64,000 nt of DNA from Mesorhizobium sp. BR1-1-16 (GTDB lineage Bacteria; Pseudomonadota; Alphaproteobacteria; Rhizobiales; Kaistiaceae): contig NZ_JAIUIE010000002.1 of NCBI RefSeq assembly GCF_020165495.1, positions 124,001-188,000 of the forward strand, read 5' to 3'. Below are positions 34,242 through 43,632 of this stretch, piece by piece (the first letter of the stretch is position 1; every line of letters begins with the position of its first letter). A model generated the notes under the pieces. The model was not told the origin of the DNA. It saw only the letters and a program-made list of their open reading frames with translations, and made no database searches. A program made the translations under genes and the position numbers.

Positions 34242-34275
34242 GGATCATCTCATCGTCATCGCGATGAAATGATCC
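34242..34275. terminator. Bidirectional terminator-like hairpin
   Basis: Fourteen-position arms GGATCATCTCATCG/CGATGAAATGATCC with a single mismatch and a 6-nt loop. It begins 4 nt after the pdeM stop and lies before the convergent DUF1428 gene end. No strong U-tract, but the stem is long and the position is that of a shared terminator. Confidence 0.6.
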
Positions 34276-34302
34276 ACGACGGATGGTCCAGTCGACGGCC
34301 GA

Positions 34303-34656
34303 TCAGCTCTCGATCATGACGGTGAAGCCGCCATAGATCATCCGCTTTCCATCGAAGGGCATGTTTTCCATAACGCCCTTCAGGCGTTCGTCGGCCATGA
34401 CCTTGGCATTGACGGCGTCGCGATGGGCACGGTCGCGATAGGTGATCCACGAGAAGACGATGATCTCGTCGTCCTTCGCCTGAACGGCACGCGGAAACGA
34501 AGTCAGTTCGCCCATGGGCACATCGTCGCCGAGGCATTCGACATAGCTGAGCGCGCCGTGATCCTTCCAGACCTCATTGGCGGTCGCTGCCATCTTCTTG
34601 TATTCGTCGAGATGAGCATTGGGTACGGCGATAATGAAGCCGTCGACATAGGTCAT
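34303..34656 (-). CDS. DUF1428 family protein
   Basis: A 117-residue cytoplasmic protein of the dimeric alpha/beta-barrel-like DUF1428 family. Family blocks are YVDGFIIAVP at the N-terminus, then EVWKDHGALSYVECLGDDVP, FSWITYRDRAHRDAVNAKVM, and MPFDGKRMIYGGF at the end. It has an excellent SD (AGGAGGATCG) before the ATG. Activity is unknown. It is transcribed toward the pdeM hairpin and its upstream neighbour (GT2) is on the same strand 86 nt away, so the two could share a transcript. Confidence 0.9.
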   Translation of the reverse strand: MTYVDGFIIAVPNAHLDEYKKMAATANEVWKDHGALSYVECLGDDVPMGELTSFPRAVQAKDDEIIVFSWITYRDRAHRDAVNAKVMADERLKGVMENMPFDGKRMIYGGFTVMIES

Positions 34657-34742
34657 TCGATCCTCCTCAATCGTCGGGTACCTTCAAGGACGGCCGGGAA
34701 GCGGATGATCCGACACAGGCCGCAATCTTTTTGCGTCCGCGT

Positions 34743-36533
34743 TCATGCCGTCGGGGAGCGTCCTCGGCGACGCCTGCCGACATGCCGCGTCTTCGCCCAG
34801 TGATGCGGTGCGATGATGAGCTCGAAGAGCGCGCGATAGCAGGCGATCGAGAGTAGCACCCAATAGGCGGGCAGATAGATCAGGGCGCCTGCCGGGCGGT
34901 TCTGGCGTCGCAGCCGATAGGTTTGGCGGGACAGCAGCGCAAAGACAAAATAGGCGGCGACGAGATTGAAGAGGTTGAGGAATGCCATGCCGGCCAGGAG
35001 CGGACTGTTGGCCCGCCACAGGCGCGCCGGATCGACCAGCATCATCAGCGCCGTCGCGATATAGAGCGGATGCACCGCCGCGGCGACCAGCGAGCCGAGC
35101 GAGGTCAGCATGAAACCCGCGAAGCGCTTCGGCCCGATCTCGCGCAGGAGACGTTGCGGCGCGCGCAAATGGACCAGGACGGTCTGCATCCATCCCTTGA
35201 GCCAGCGGGTCCGCTGGGCCAGCCACGATTTGACCGTCGCGGGCGCTTCCTCATAGGTCGGGCGCTCCAGCATCGCCGCGCGATAACCGAACCGGACGAG
35301 ACGGACGCCGAGATCGGCATCCTCGGTGACGTTGTAGGGATCCCAGCCGCCAATCCACTCGAGCGCGGCGCGGCGGAAATGATTTGAGGTGCCGCCGAGT
35401 GGCAGCGGCAGGTCAAACGTCGCCAGTAGCGGCAGCACGCCATCGAACTGCACGGAATATTCGAGCGCAAACAGGGCTGTCAGCCCGTTGGCATCGGCAT
35501 TGTCGATGAGAAGCGGCGCCTGCAGGCAAGCGAGATCGGGCCCGCCCGCGGCAAAGGCCGCGTGCGCCTCGGCAAGCTGCAACGGATCCGGCCGGTCCTC
35601 CGCATCATAGACGGTGACATAGTCGCCACGTACCAGCGGCAAGGCGTAAGCGAGCGCCTTCGGCTTGGTGCGCGGTCCCGACGGCGGCACGCGGATCAAT
35701 TCGAACGGCGCGGCAAGCTGCAGCGCGATGATTGCGGCGATGGTCGCCCGGTCGTCCGCCTCGACGATGAGCTTGATGTCGAGCTTCTCCCGCGGCCACG
35801 CCAACTGGTCCATCGCCGCCACGAGATCGGCAACCATGTGCGCCTCGTGATGCAGCGGCAGCAGAACCGAATAGATCGGCAGCTTCGCCGGATCGGTGTC
35901 GGGCAGTTCGGCCGGGCGCTGCCGGGCGCGATGCGCAACGCCGGTGATCGCCTGCATGCGAATGAGGATGACCCCGAGGAACAGAAGGCCCGCCAGGATA
36001 TCGAGCACGGCGATCGCGACCCATCCCGTCAGGAAGATCGCGGCGGCAATGCCCAGGAGGAGGACGGCAAGGACGACGATCTGCGGCCGCGTAAGAAGGC
36101 GCCGCGCCGAGAGATCGGGTCGCAGGCGCTGGAGCGCGTTGATGGCATGGGCAACGAGTGGCTTTTGGTTCGCGGCCAGCAGCAGGCGGCGGATCGCCGC
36201 CGGCGTCGTGATCGAGATACGGTCGCGAAGGCCGGGCTGCTCGGCGATGCGGGCCGCCAGCAGCTGGAAGTCCCTGGCATCGGGAGCGAAGAACAGCCGC
36301 GCTTCGCCGTTGCGAACGGCCGTCACCGCCCGACCGGCACGAATAGCCGCCGAAATCTCGTCGATGTCGCCATGGCTGTTGGCCTCGGCGCGGAAACCAT
36401 TGCGTTCGGGTCGCGGATCGAACGAAAGCCCGAGCGCGGCGGCACGGGCCGTCAGGGATTGGCCGGTCTCGGGTCTCCGCCGTTCCAGAGAAGTCCCGCT
36501 ACCGGGGGCCAGCCATTGTTCGCGGAAATTCAA
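34743..36533 (-). CDS. Membrane glycosyltransferase family 2 (cellulose synthase-like)
   Basis: A 596-residue inner-membrane GT2 enzyme. The N-terminal 130 residues resemble the GSPII_E-like regulatory region of polysaccharide synthases. Two membrane helices follow (about 150-195), then the catalytic domain with VEADDR, the DXD-type YDAED, TEDADLG and the processivity motif QRTRW. Three or four membrane helices follow at the C-terminus, ending in a basic tail. Probably makes or primes an extracellular polysaccharide; the sugar is unknown. Divergent from the binding-protein gene. A perfect hairpin (TGCTCT/AGAGCA, CGAA loop, 36550-36565) lies 17 nt before the ATG. Confidence 0.85.
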   Translation of the reverse strand: MNFREQWLAPGSGTSLERRRPETGQSLTARAAALGLSFDPRPERNGFRAEANSHGDIDEISAAIRAGRAVTAVRNGEARLFFAPDARDFQLLAARIAEQPGLRDRISITTPAAIRRLLLAANQKPLVAHAINALQRLRPDLSARRLLTRPQIVVLAVLLLGIAAAIFLTGWVAIAVLDILAGLLFLGVILIRMQAITGVAHRARQRPAELPDTDPAKLPIYSVLLPLHHEAHMVADLVAAMDQLAWPREKLDIKLIVEADDRATIAAIIALQLAAPFELIRVPPSGPRTKPKALAYALPLVRGDYVTVYDAEDRPDPLQLAEAHAAFAAGGPDLACLQAPLLIDNADANGLTALFALEYSVQFDGVLPLLATFDLPLPLGGTSNHFRRAALEWIGGWDPYNVTEDADLGVRLVRFGYRAAMLERPTYEEAPATVKSWLAQRTRWLKGWMQTVLVHLRAPQRLLREIGPKRFAGFMLTSLGSLVAAAVHPLYIATALMMLVDPARLWRANSPLLAGMAFLNLFNLVAAYFVFALLSRQTYRLRRQNRPAGALIYLPAYWVLLSIACYRALFELIIAPHHWAKTRHVGRRRRGRSPTA

Positions 36534-36662
36534 CGGCGCCCCCGGCTGGTGCTCTCGAAAGAGCAGCCCCTCGACTATCGTACCGCCATATCGTTCACTC
36601 CGATCGAAGTCGTACAGACAGCGCCTGCAGACAGTCGATCCTGCAACCGAGAGTTATTCCAG

Positions 36663-37529
36663 ATGTATGCGTCCTTGGCAATTCGCGCCGCGCTGCTCGG
36701 CGTGTTGATCGTCCTGCCGTCATGGGGCGATATGCATGCGCGCGCCGCCGAGAATGCCGGAACGGCCGTCGTTATCCCCGATTTCTTCGACCCGAACCGC
36801 AGGCTAGACCGTCCGCCGGCCGACGCGGTGACCAGCATCCGTTTTGCAACCTCGGCCGATTTTCCGCCTTTCAGCTTCGTCGGGCCCGACGGCACGCTGA
36901 CCGGCTTCAATGTCGATCTGGCCCGCGCGATCTGTACCGAACTCGCTGTGACCTGCACGATGCAGGCGCGGCCTTTCGACAGCCTCGCGGCGTCGATCGG
37001 CGAGGGGCGGATCGATGCCGCGATCGCCGGTCTCGCCATCACGGCCAAGGCGCGCGAAACCCTGGCCTTCTCGGATGTCTATTTGCGACCCGCCGGGCGT
37101 TTCGTCGGTCCGGCATCATGGCCGGAGGCTGACGTCACGCCGGCGGCTCTCGCCGGGCGGACGGTCGCGGTCGTCGCAGGCAGCGCACACGAGGCCTATC
37201 TCGCCGCCTTCTTTCCCAAGGCGAAACGCCTCTCGGTCGAGACGCAGCCACTCGCAACCGAGGCGATGGCGTCGGGCAAGGCCGACCTCGTCTTCGGCGA
37301 TGGGCTGCCGCTGGCTTTCTTCCTGCAATCGGCGGCAGAAAAGGACTGCTGCCGCTTTGTCGGCGGCGCCTATATCGAGCCGCGTTTCTTCGGCGAAGGA
37401 TTCGCGATCGCGCTGCCGCCGGACAAGCCGGACCTTCGCCACGCGATCGATTGGGCGCTGGACCGGGTCTATGACAAAGGCGTCTTCGCCGAACTCTATC
37501 TGCGCTATTTTCCGATCGGCTATTTCTAG
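36663..37529 (+). CDS. Periplasmic amino-acid-type (family 3) solute-binding protein
   Basis: A 288-residue exported protein with a signal peptide ending near HARA (about residue 28). The family 3 fold is clear: [33 protein letters not shown], the [16 protein letters not shown] block, and the closing [23 protein letters not shown]. No permease or ATPase gene is adjacent, so it is an orphan receptor, perhaps serving a distant ABC importer or a sensory role. Two adjacent cysteines occur in the second lobe (DCCRF). Ligand unknown. Confidence 0.85.
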   Translation: MYASLAIRAALLGVLIVLPSWGDMHARAAENAGTAVVIPDFFDPNRRLDRPPADAVTSIRFATSADFPPFSFVGPDGTLTGFNVDLARAICTELAVTCTMQARPFDSLAASIGEGRIDAAIAGLAITAKARETLAFSDVYLRPAGRFVGPASWPEADVTPAALAGRTVAVVAGSAHEAYLAAFFPKAKRLSVETQPLATEAMASGKADLVFGDGLPLAFFLQSAAEKDCCRFVGGAYIEPRFFGEGFAIALPPDKPDLRHAIDWALDRVYDKGVFAELYLRYFPIGYF

Positions 37530-37533
37530 CCGC

Positions 37534-37968
37534 TCAGAGCGTCCGATAGCGGGCGCGGGCGCCGCGTTCGATCGCGGCCGCCGTCAGCGTGTCGACATCG
37601 AGCACGTCGCGCAGGAGTTCGAGGAAGCGCAGTTCTTCCTGCTCGACATGCAGGTCGGCCGCCGCGACCTCGACCGCCAACGCATAGGCGGTTTCGTGCA
37701 GCTTCTTGGGCAGCGCCGTGGCGACGACGGTCAGCACCTCGTGCAGGCCGTCGGTCTCGCGAGTGATCGCGCCGCAGGCTTCGGCCACGTGGATCAGGCG
37801 GTCGGTATCGAAGCCGCCGAAGATCGGCAGCGTATTGACGATATCGCCGATCTTGCGCAGTTCGCGGTCTGTCATCTCGCGATCGACGGCGGACAATGTC
37901 ACCATCACATAGATCAGCGCCTCCTGCGGGGAGACCGCGGTCTCGTTGGCTGCGATCGCTTTGTCCAT
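37534..37968 (-). CDS. TerB-like helical protein
   Basis: A 144-residue all-helical protein resembling the TerB (tellurite resistance) domain. The N-terminal [32 protein letters not shown] and the central [38 protein letters not shown] contain the acidic pairs that bind metal in this fold. The ATG at 37968 is chosen because the family block starts 10 residues later. Convergent with the binding-protein gene (4 nt). Actual tellurite phenotype is not implied. Confidence 0.8.
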   Translation of the reverse strand: MDKAIAANETAVSPQEALIYVMVTLSAVDREMTDRELRKIGDIVNTLPIFGGFDTDRLIHVAEACGAITRETDGLHEVLTVVATALPKKLHETAYALAVEVAAADLHVEQEELRFLELLRDVLDVDTLTAAAIERGARARYRTL

Positions 37969-38169
37969 GGCAGTGAAGCTCCCGTCGAAGGCCCGCGTGG
38001 CGCGGCGCGATCCGAAACTAGGATGTCGGGCGCTCCTATTCAACGTCCCCGCCGCCATGAGCCGCCCACGGCGCTAAGCTGCTTCGCCATTGACGCCGCG
38101 CCGCTCGCTCCCTATGGCTCTCGCGCTCCGGACGCGGCTCGGCCGCGCCTGCATTTCCACGAGGTTTCC

Positions 38170-39831
38170 ATGTCCATCGCCACGCCGCCAGTTCTCGATC
38201 TCTCGCCTGCCATCGTCGCGGCAGCGAAAGCGTCGAAAGCCTGGCCGTTCGAGGAGGCGCGGCGGATCATCACGCGGCTGGAAAAGCGCGGGCCGAAGTC
38301 GCCGGTGCTGTTCGAGACCGGCTACGGTCCCTCGGGCCTGCCGCATATCGGCACGTTCGGCGAGGTGGCGCGCACGACCATGGTGCGGACTGCCTTTCGC
38401 CTTCTGACCGAAGACAAGATCGAAACCCGTCTTCTGTCGTTCTCGGACGATATGGACGGGCTGCGCAAGGTTCCGTCCAACGTCCCGAACCAGGAGATGA
38501 TGCAGGCGCATCTCGGCATGGCGCTGACGCGCGTGCCCGATCCGTTCTCGAACGAGTATCCCTCGTTTGGCGCGGCCAATAATGCGCGCCTGCGCGCGTT
38601 TCTCGACGGCTTCGGCTTCGCCTACGAGTTCGCCAGCGCGACCGACTACTATGCTTCGGGTCGTTTCGACGCGGCCCTGCGGCGCATGCTCGAAGTCTAT
38701 GACGAGGTGATGGAGATCATCCTGCCGACCCTCGGCCCGGACCGGCGCGCCACCTATTCGCCGTTCCTGCCGATCTCCAGGAAGACGGGTGTCGTGCTGC
38801 AGGTGCCGATGGTCGATCGCGACGTCGCCGCCGGTACGATCACCTATATCGATCCCGAGGATGGCGAGCGCGTGACCACCGAGGTCACGGGCGGAGCGGT
38901 CAAGTGCCAGTGGAAGGCCGATTGGGCGATGCGCTGGTTCGCGCTCGGCGTCGACTACGAGATGAGCGGCAAGGATCTGATCGACAGCGTCAAGCTCTCG
39001 ACCCGCATCTGCCGCGTGCTTGGGACCGAGCCGCCGGAATGCTTCACCTATGAGCATTTTCTGGACGAAAACGGTGAGAAGATCTCGAAGTCGAAGGGCA
39101 ACGGCCTGACGATCGAGCAGTGGCTCACCTATGCCTCGCCCGAAAGCCTGTCGCTCCTGATGTACACCAAGCCGAAGACCGCCAAGCGGCTCGGCTTCGA
39201 GGTCATCCCGCGTCATGTCGATGAATATTCGTCCTTCATCGAGGCGTTCCCGCGCCAGCCGCTCGAGCAGCAGCTCGGCAATCCGGCGTGGCATATCCAT
39301 TCGGGCCATCCGCCGGCGGACGTCGCGCCGATCAGCTTCGCGATGCTGCTGAACCTCGTTTCGGTCTCGGATGCGAGCGACAAGGCCGTTCTCTGGGCCT
39401 ATATCTCGCGCTACCTGCCGGAAATGGCGGTTGCCGCGCGCGAAAAGCTCGACCAGCTCGCCGGCTTCGCGATCCGCTACTATGCGGACATCCTGAAGGC
39501 GAAGAAGCACTATGTCCGGCCGGAGGGGACGATCGCCGAGGCGCTTGGCGCGCTCGACGCCGCGCTCGCCGCGCTGCCGCCGGCCTCGACGGCGGACGAG
39601 ATTCAGACCGTAGTATTCGATGTCGGCCGCACCTTCTTTCCCGACCCGGCCAAGAAGGGACCGGACGGCAATCCGCCGGGCGTCTCGCTCGACTGGTTCC
39701 GGGGCCTCTATCAGGTGCTCCTCGGCCAGGACCAGGGGCCGCGCTTCGGGTCCTTCGTCGCGATCTACGGCATTCCGGAGACGCGCGAGCGCATCGCCCG
39801 CGCGCTGGCGGGGACGCTTGTCGACGCGTGA
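38170..39831 (+). CDS. lysS: Lysyl-tRNA synthetase, class I
   Basis: Charges tRNA-Lys in the cytoplasm. It is the class I (archaeal-type) enzyme normal for many alphaproteobacteria, not the class II form. Seen: the HIGH-like motif HIGT (residues 59-62) after [24 protein letters not shown], and the KMSKS-like KISKSKGNG (about residues 302-310). Length 553 is standard. The ATG at 38170 has a GAGG upstream. A small CG-rich hairpin (38133-38147) lies in the leader, without T-box features. A LysE-type exporter gene follows after 84 nt. Confidence 0.96.
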   Translation: MSIATPPVLDLSPAIVAAAKASKAWPFEEARRIITRLEKRGPKSPVLFETGYGPSGLPHIGTFGEVARTTMVRTAFRLLTEDKIETRLLSFSDDMDGLRKVPSNVPNQEMMQAHLGMALTRVPDPFSNEYPSFGAANNARLRAFLDGFGFAYEFASATDYYASGRFDAALRRMLEVYDEVMEIILPTLGPDRRATYSPFLPISRKTGVVLQVPMVDRDVAAGTITYIDPEDGERVTTEVTGGAVKCQWKADWAMRWFALGVDYEMSGKDLIDSVKLSTRICRVLGTEPPECFTYEHFLDENGEKISKSKGNGLTIEQWLTYASPESLSLLMYTKPKTAKRLGFEVIPRHVDEYSSFIEAFPRQPLEQQLGNPAWHIHSGHPPADVAPISFAMLLNLVSVSDASDKAVLWAYISRYLPEMAVAAREKLDQLAGFAIRYYADILKAKKHYVRPEGTIAEALGALDAALAALPPASTADEIQTVVFDVGRTFFPDPAKKGPDGNPPGVSLDWFRGLYQVLLGQDQGPRFGSFVAIYGIPETRERIARALAGTLVDA

Positions 39832-39915
39832 GGCGACGCTGAGACACCCGCGACCGAGCCTCTTGCAACTTGCGGGCGGCTATGGATGGATCGGCGGCAA
39901 CAGGGAGTGCCGCCG

Positions 39916-40542
39916 ATGACCTTCGAACACTGGCTTGCCTTTGCCGCGGCGTCGGCCGTGATGCTCGCAATCCCCGGCCCGACCGTACTGCTGGTCGTCA
40001 GCTATGCGCTCGGCCATGGCCGCAAGGCGGCGCGCGCCACCGTCGCCGGCGTCGCTCTTGGTGATTTCACGGCCATGACAGCATCAATGCTTGGCCTCGG
40101 GGCGCTTCTCGCAGCCTCGGCGATGCTGTTCACCGTGCTGAAATGGATCGGCGCTGCCTATCTCATCTATCTCGGCATCAAGCTCTGGCGTGCGAAGCCG
40201 GTCATCGCCGGCGCGGGCGAGGCGGCCGAGACGCGGCCGCTGCGCATCTTCGCTCATGCCTATGTCGTGACGGCACTCAACCCTAAGAGCATCGTCTTTT
40301 TCGTCGCCTTCCTGCCGCAGTTCCTCGTCGCGGGCGCGCCGCTGCTGCCGCAGATGGTGGTGTTCGAGGCGACGTTCCTAGTGCTCGCAACGCTGAATGC
40401 TACCCTCTACGGGCTGTTGGCTGCCGGTGCGCGCACGACGATCCGCAAGCCGCGGGTGCAGCTGGCTGTCAACCGGATCGGCGGTTCGTTGCTGATCGGC
40501 GCCGGCGTTCTGTCGCTCGGCCTTCGCCGGGCGACCGCCTGA
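39916..40542 (+). CDS. LysE/RhtB family amino-acid exporter
   Basis: A 208-residue membrane protein with six hydrophobic helices. It carries the LysE/RhtB hallmarks: IPGPTVLLVVSYALGHGRKAA near the N-terminus, then GVALGDF, KWIGAAYLIYLGIKLWR, and ALNPKSIVFFVAFLPQF. It exports amino acids or related metabolites. The substrate is not fixed by sequence, and adjacency to lysS does not prove lysine. The ATG at 39916 has GGGAG 9 nt upstream. Confidence 0.88.
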   Translation: MTFEHWLAFAAASAVMLAIPGPTVLLVVSYALGHGRKAARATVAGVALGDFTAMTASMLGLGALLAASAMLFTVLKWIGAAYLIYLGIKLWRAKPVIAGAGEAAETRPLRIFAHAYVVTALNPKSIVFFVAFLPQFLVAGAPLLPQMVVFEATFLVLATLNATLYGLLAAGARTTIRKPRVQLAVNRIGGSLLIGAGVLSLGLRRATA

Positions 40543-40543
40543 T

Positions 40544-41320
40544 CTACCGGACCGGGCAACTGTCCGGTCGCGGCGCCTCGGCCCAGATGCCGGCCGCCGC
40601 GCAGCGTGCCGTGTCCTCAGCCGTGCGATAGTCTTCCGGCGCGTCGGGTGCCGGTTCGGCCCAGCCCTGCTCGACCAGCCATTCGCCGAGGTCGGTGCTG
40701 CCGATGCGGCACGCCGCCGGCTCGACGCCGATCGTCTCGAGCGCCGAGAGGCGACATTCGACGCCGCGTGCGCGCAGCCGCTGGCGCAGCGCCTGCATCG
40801 AGAGAAAGGCGCAGTCGAACGCCTCCGCAACAGGTGTCGTGCGGCAGCGTGTTCCGCTCTCCGGAACCGTGATGCCGGCGAGCTGCACCTTGCGTCCGCC
40901 AAGATTAAGCGTCCCGGCACCGATCACCACGACCTGGGTGAAGGCCTGCCAGGCGGGCCCGTCGTCGACGACTTCGCGTGTTGCCGGCGGCGCCTCGCGC
41001 TCCATCGGTCCATGCGATACCGGCCCGGGGCTGATGCCCGGCCCGCCGACAATGCGTGGCGCGGGCCCGGAAGCCACGGAATCCTCCGCCGACTGCGGAC
41101 TGGTGACCGTATCGGGGGGGACGAGCGGACGACGCGCCTCCAGCGGCGCCGGCGCGATCGGGGCGGGCGGTGCTACGGCGCGAGTTCCTGGCACAGGCTG
41201 ATCCGCCACGACGACTGCCGGGCGCGGCGATGGCCCGGTATCCATCAGCAGCGTCAATCCGGCGGTGATCGCAACCGCAAGCACGGCAGTGGCGGCAATG
41301 GCCATGACGCCATGTCTCAT
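40544..41320 (-). CDS. Degenerate SNase-like (thermonuclease family) membrane-anchored protein
   Basis: A 258-residue protein with an N-terminal membrane anchor (VMAIAATAVLAVAITAGLTLLM), a Pro-rich linker to about residue 125, and an OB-fold resembling staphylococcal nuclease. The core reads LNLGGRKVQLAGITVPE where active enzymes have DGDT-x-L-x-G-x-x-VRLxGIDAPE. The calcium-binding Asp residues and the catalytic Arg (VRL to VQL) are missing, while the PE glutamate remains. A C-terminal GEWLVEQGWAEPAPDAP matches the family end. Probably a binding or structural derivative. It overlaps the S24 repressor gene by 4 nt (ATGA). Confidence 0.7.
   Translation of the reverse strand: MRHGVMAIAATAVLAVAITAGLTLLMDTGPSPRPAVVVADQPVPGTRAVAPPAPIAPAPLEARRPLVPPDTVTSPQSAEDSVASGPAPRIVGGPGISPGPVSHGPMEREAPPATREVVDDGPAWQAFTQVVVIGAGTLNLGGRKVQLAGITVPESGTRCRTTPVAEAFDCAFLSMQALRQRLRARGVECRLSALETIGVEPAACRIGSTDLGEWLVEQGWAEPAPDAPEDYRTAEDTARCAAAGIWAEAPRPDSCPVR
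40546..40568. terminator. Hairpin between convergent LysE-type and SNase-like genes
   Basis: Perfect 7-bp arms ACCGGAC/GTCCGGT with a 9-nt loop, spanning the 3' end of the SNase-like gene just after the exporter stop. Suggests a shared terminator; no U-tract. Confidence 0.35.
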
Positions 41321-41988
41321 TGGCTTGCCCAGATGATCCTGGCGATCCAGTCGATGTCGCGGGCTGCGAGGACGCGGTTCGGGTGATCGGGGTTGAGCGA
41401 GGAAAGTTCGACCGTCCGTGTATTGCGCCGCGCCAGCACCTTGGCCATGACCTCGCCCTGCCGCGTGCGCACGACGACACGGTCGCCGACCCGGCTCGGC
41501 GATGTCGGCGAGACGATGATGACGTCGCCATCGCGATAGAGCGGCATCATCGAATCGCCAGAGACCTCCAGCGCATAGACGCCTTCCACCTTCTGCGTCT
41601 GCGGGAAGGCGACCTCGTCCCAGCCCTGACCCGCCGGAAAGCCGCCATCATCGAAGAAGCCGCCGGCGCCGGCCTGGGCGAAGCCGATGAGCGGCACCTG
41701 GCGGAAGGGCCGATCGATTTCGGCGAGCTCGGGTGGCGCGCCGATGGGCCCCACCGGGCCGGGCGCCCCCAAATCGAGAAAGCGCTCCAGCGTCTCCCCG
41801 GTCGCCTCCAGAATTTTCGAGATGCTCTCGGTCGAAGGCCAGCGCGGCCGCCCGTCATTGGCGACCCGCTTGGAGCGGTTGAACGTCGTCGGGTCGAGCC
41901 CGGCGCGCCGGGCAAGCCCGGAGACGCTGAGATCATGGCGCTCCGCCAGGACGTCGATCGCGGTCCAGATCCGCTCGTGTGACAACAT
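41317..41988 (-). CDS. S24 family (LexA/CI-like) self-cleaving repressor
   Basis: A 223-residue regulator. An N-terminal HTH (about residues 5-60, LSVSGLARRAGLDPTTFNRS) is joined by a Pro-rich linker to a C-terminal S24 peptidase domain. The catalytic dyad is visible as Ser146 (SGDSMMP) and Lys183 (VMAKV), with a candidate Ala106-Gly107 cleavage site in FAQAGAGG. Such proteins are inactivated by RecA-stimulated or other autocleavage. The ATG at 41988 has GGAGGG upstream. An inverted repeat lies about 95 nt upstream. The SNase-like gene overlaps its 3' end, so both are cotranscribed. Confidence 0.85.
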   Translation of the reverse strand: MLSHERIWTAIDVLAERHDLSVSGLARRAGLDPTTFNRSKRVANDGRPRWPSTESISKILEATGETLERFLDLGAPGPVGPIGAPPELAEIDRPFRQVPLIGFAQAGAGGFFDDGGFPAGQGWDEVAFPQTQKVEGVYALEVSGDSMMPLYRDGDVIIVSPTSPSRVGDRVVVRTRQGEVMAKVLARRNTRTVELSSLNPDHPNRVLAARDIDWIARIIWASQ

Positions 41989-42082
41989 GGCCGGACCCTC
42001 CGGAAGATGAGCCGGGCCGTCGATGACCTCGGTTCTGCGTGGACTCCTCGAAACGCGGCACAACGGATCGCACGAAAAGGAA

Positions 42083-42108
42083 TAAAATCCCCTGAACGCA
42101 GGATTTAT
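42083..42108. promoter_or_regulatory. Inverted repeat, candidate operator of the S24 repressor
   Basis: AAATCC/GGATTT arms with a 10-nt centre, extended to ATAAAATCC and GGATTTAT with one extra A. It lies in the divergent region between the repressor gene and the DUF952-pyrD pair, about 95-120 nt from each start. Position and symmetry suit an autoregulatory operator; binding is inferred. Confidence 0.4.
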
Positions 42109-42219
42109 CCCCGCGAACGAACCGTGTCCAGCGCCCGCCTGCGCTTTCTTCGCCGGAATTCCGCCGCTTGCCGCCGGAAGCCCGCCCGGCTAGGCTTTCG
42201 TGACCGAACGGGAATGACC

Positions 42220-42564
42220 ATGACCATGATCTACAAGATCGCGCCGGGCGAACTCTGGCGTGAAGCGGAAGCGCGCGGCACATTCGAAGGCGCGCTGATC
42301 GACGTTGAAGACGGCTATATCCATCTATCCGGCGCCGATCAGGTGCGCGAAACCGCCGCCCGCTATTTCGGCGGCGTGGATGATCTCGTTCTGGTCGGCA
42401 TTGACGCGGATCGCCTCGGCGACGCCCTCAAATGGGAGCCGTCGCGCGGTGGCGCGCTGTTTCCGCATCTTTATGCGCCGCTGTCGCTCGCCGATATCGC
42501 CTTTGCGCGGCCGCTATTGCTCGGTGCGCACGGTTTCCATTTGTTCCCGGCCGACATTCCGTGA
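42220..42564 (+). CDS. DUF952 family protein
   Basis: A 114-residue cytoplasmic protein of the DUF952 family. It starts IYKIAPGELWREAEARGTFEG and continues DGYIHLSGADQVRETAARYF, GDALKWEPSRGGALFPHLYAPL, and G-HGFHLFP. Activity is unknown. Three ATGs occur at 42214, 42220 and 42226; the middle one has GGGAA at suitable spacing. The stop overlaps the GTG of pyrD by 4 nt, as is frequent for this pair in Hyphomicrobiales. Confidence 0.88.
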   Translation: MTMIYKIAPGELWREAEARGTFEGALIDVEDGYIHLSGADQVRETAARYFGGVDDLVLVGIDADRLGDALKWEPSRGGALFPHLYAPLSLADIAFARPLLLGAHGFHLFPADIP

Positions 42565-43631
42565 GTCTCTACAGCTTCCTTCGGCCCGCGCTCTTCCGCG
42601 TCGACCCGGAGACCGCGCATGGCCTGTCGCTGAAGGTGATCGGCGCCGGATTGTCCGGTTCGCAGGGCGCCGTTGACGATCCTCGCCTGGCGCGCCGTCT
42701 GCTCGGGCTCGACTTTCGCAATCCTCTCGGCATCGCCGCCGGCCTCGACAAGAATGCCGAAGTTGCGGACGGACTGCTGGCGCTTGGCTTCGGTTTCGTC
42801 GAGGTCGGCACGGTCACCCCGAAGCCGCAGGACGGCAATCCCCGCCCGCGTATGTTCCGTCTCGTTGAAGATGGCGCCGTGATCAACCGCCTCGGCTTCA
42901 ACAACAAGGGTTATGAGGCCGCGCGCCGGAACCTTCTGGCGCGCCGGGAGCGGGGCGGCATCGTCGGCGTCAACATCGGGGCCAACAAGGACGCGGCGGA
43001 CCGCATCGCGGATTACGTCGCCGGCATCTCCGCCTTTTCCGATCTTGCCAGCTATTTCACGGTGAATGTGTCGTCGCCCAATACGCCGGGCCTCCGCGAT
43101 CTGCAGGGACGGGCGGCGCTGGATACGCTCCTGGCCCGTGTCGTCGAGGCGCGCGACGCCGAGCCGCGGCGCGTGCCGATGCTGGTGAAGATCGCGCCCG
43201 ACATGGATGACGCGGGCCTTGCCGACGTCGCCGATGTCGTGCTGGCACGCGGTCTCGACGGCGTCATCATCTCCAACACGACCATTTCCCGCCCGGTCCT
43301 CCGCGACCGGACGCAGGCGACCGAGACAGGCGGCCTGTCCGGCAAGCCGCTCTTCAACCTGTCCACGATGATGCTGGCGCGCTTCCGTGGCCTTGTCGGG
43401 CCCGACCTGCCGCTGATCGGCGTCGGCGGCGTCGATTCGGCGGAGACCGCCTTCGCGAAGATCGCGGCGGGCGCCGATCTCGTCCAGCTCTATACGGGCC
43501 TCGTCTATCGTGGGCCGACGCTGCCGGCGGAAATCATCGAGGGCCTTCAGCGCATTCTCGACCGGCGCGGCCTCGCCTCGATTGCCGATGCGGTTGGCAT
43601 CGAGCGGGAACGCTGGGCGGCGGGCGGCTGA
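42561..43631 (+). CDS. pyrD: Dihydroorotate dehydrogenase (quinone), class 2
   Basis: Membrane-associated FMN enzyme oxidising dihydroorotate to orotate in pyrimidine synthesis, passing electrons to quinone. Seen: the N-terminal membrane-associating helices (LRPALFRVDPETAHGLSLKV), NPLGIAAGLDKNAEV, FVEVGTVTPKPQDGNPRPR, INRLGFNNKG, NVSSPNTPGLRDLQ with the catalytic Ser region, and IGVGGV plus A-LVQLYTGLVYRGP at the C-terminus. Length 356 is standard. The GTG start overlaps the DUF952 stop. Convergent with the MATE gene. Confidence 0.96.
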   Translation: MSLYSFLRPALFRVDPETAHGLSLKVIGAGLSGSQGAVDDPRLARRLLGLDFRNPLGIAAGLDKNAEVADGLLALGFGFVEVGTVTPKPQDGNPRPRMFRLVEDGAVINRLGFNNKGYEAARRNLLARRERGGIVGVNIGANKDAADRIADYVAGISAFSDLASYFTVNVSSPNTPGLRDLQGRAALDTLLARVVEARDAEPRRVPMLVKIAPDMDDAGLADVADVVLARGLDGVIISNTTISRPVLRDRTQATETGGLSGKPLFNLSTMMLARFRGLVGPDLPLIGVGGVDSAETAFAKIAAGADLVQLYTGLVYRGPTLPAEIIEGLQRILDRRGLASIADAVGIERERWAAGG

Positions 43632-43632
43632 T

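Noticed and set aside
38133-38147. Leader hairpin before lysS as a T-box or lysine riboswitch
   Set aside because: It is only a 6-bp CGCGGC/GCCGCG stem with a 3-nt loop; no T-box sequence or lysine aptamer features are present.
38170-40542. Functional pairing of LysRS with the LysE-type exporter in lysine homeostasis
   Set aside because: LysE/RhtB proteins have many substrates and the 84-nt gap shows no coupling; the shared name is not evidence.
40544-41988. S24 repressor with nuclease-like gene as a prophage remnant
   Set aside because: No integrase, structural or lysis genes are nearby, and the neighbours (lysE-type, DUF952, pyrD) are ordinary chromosomal genes.
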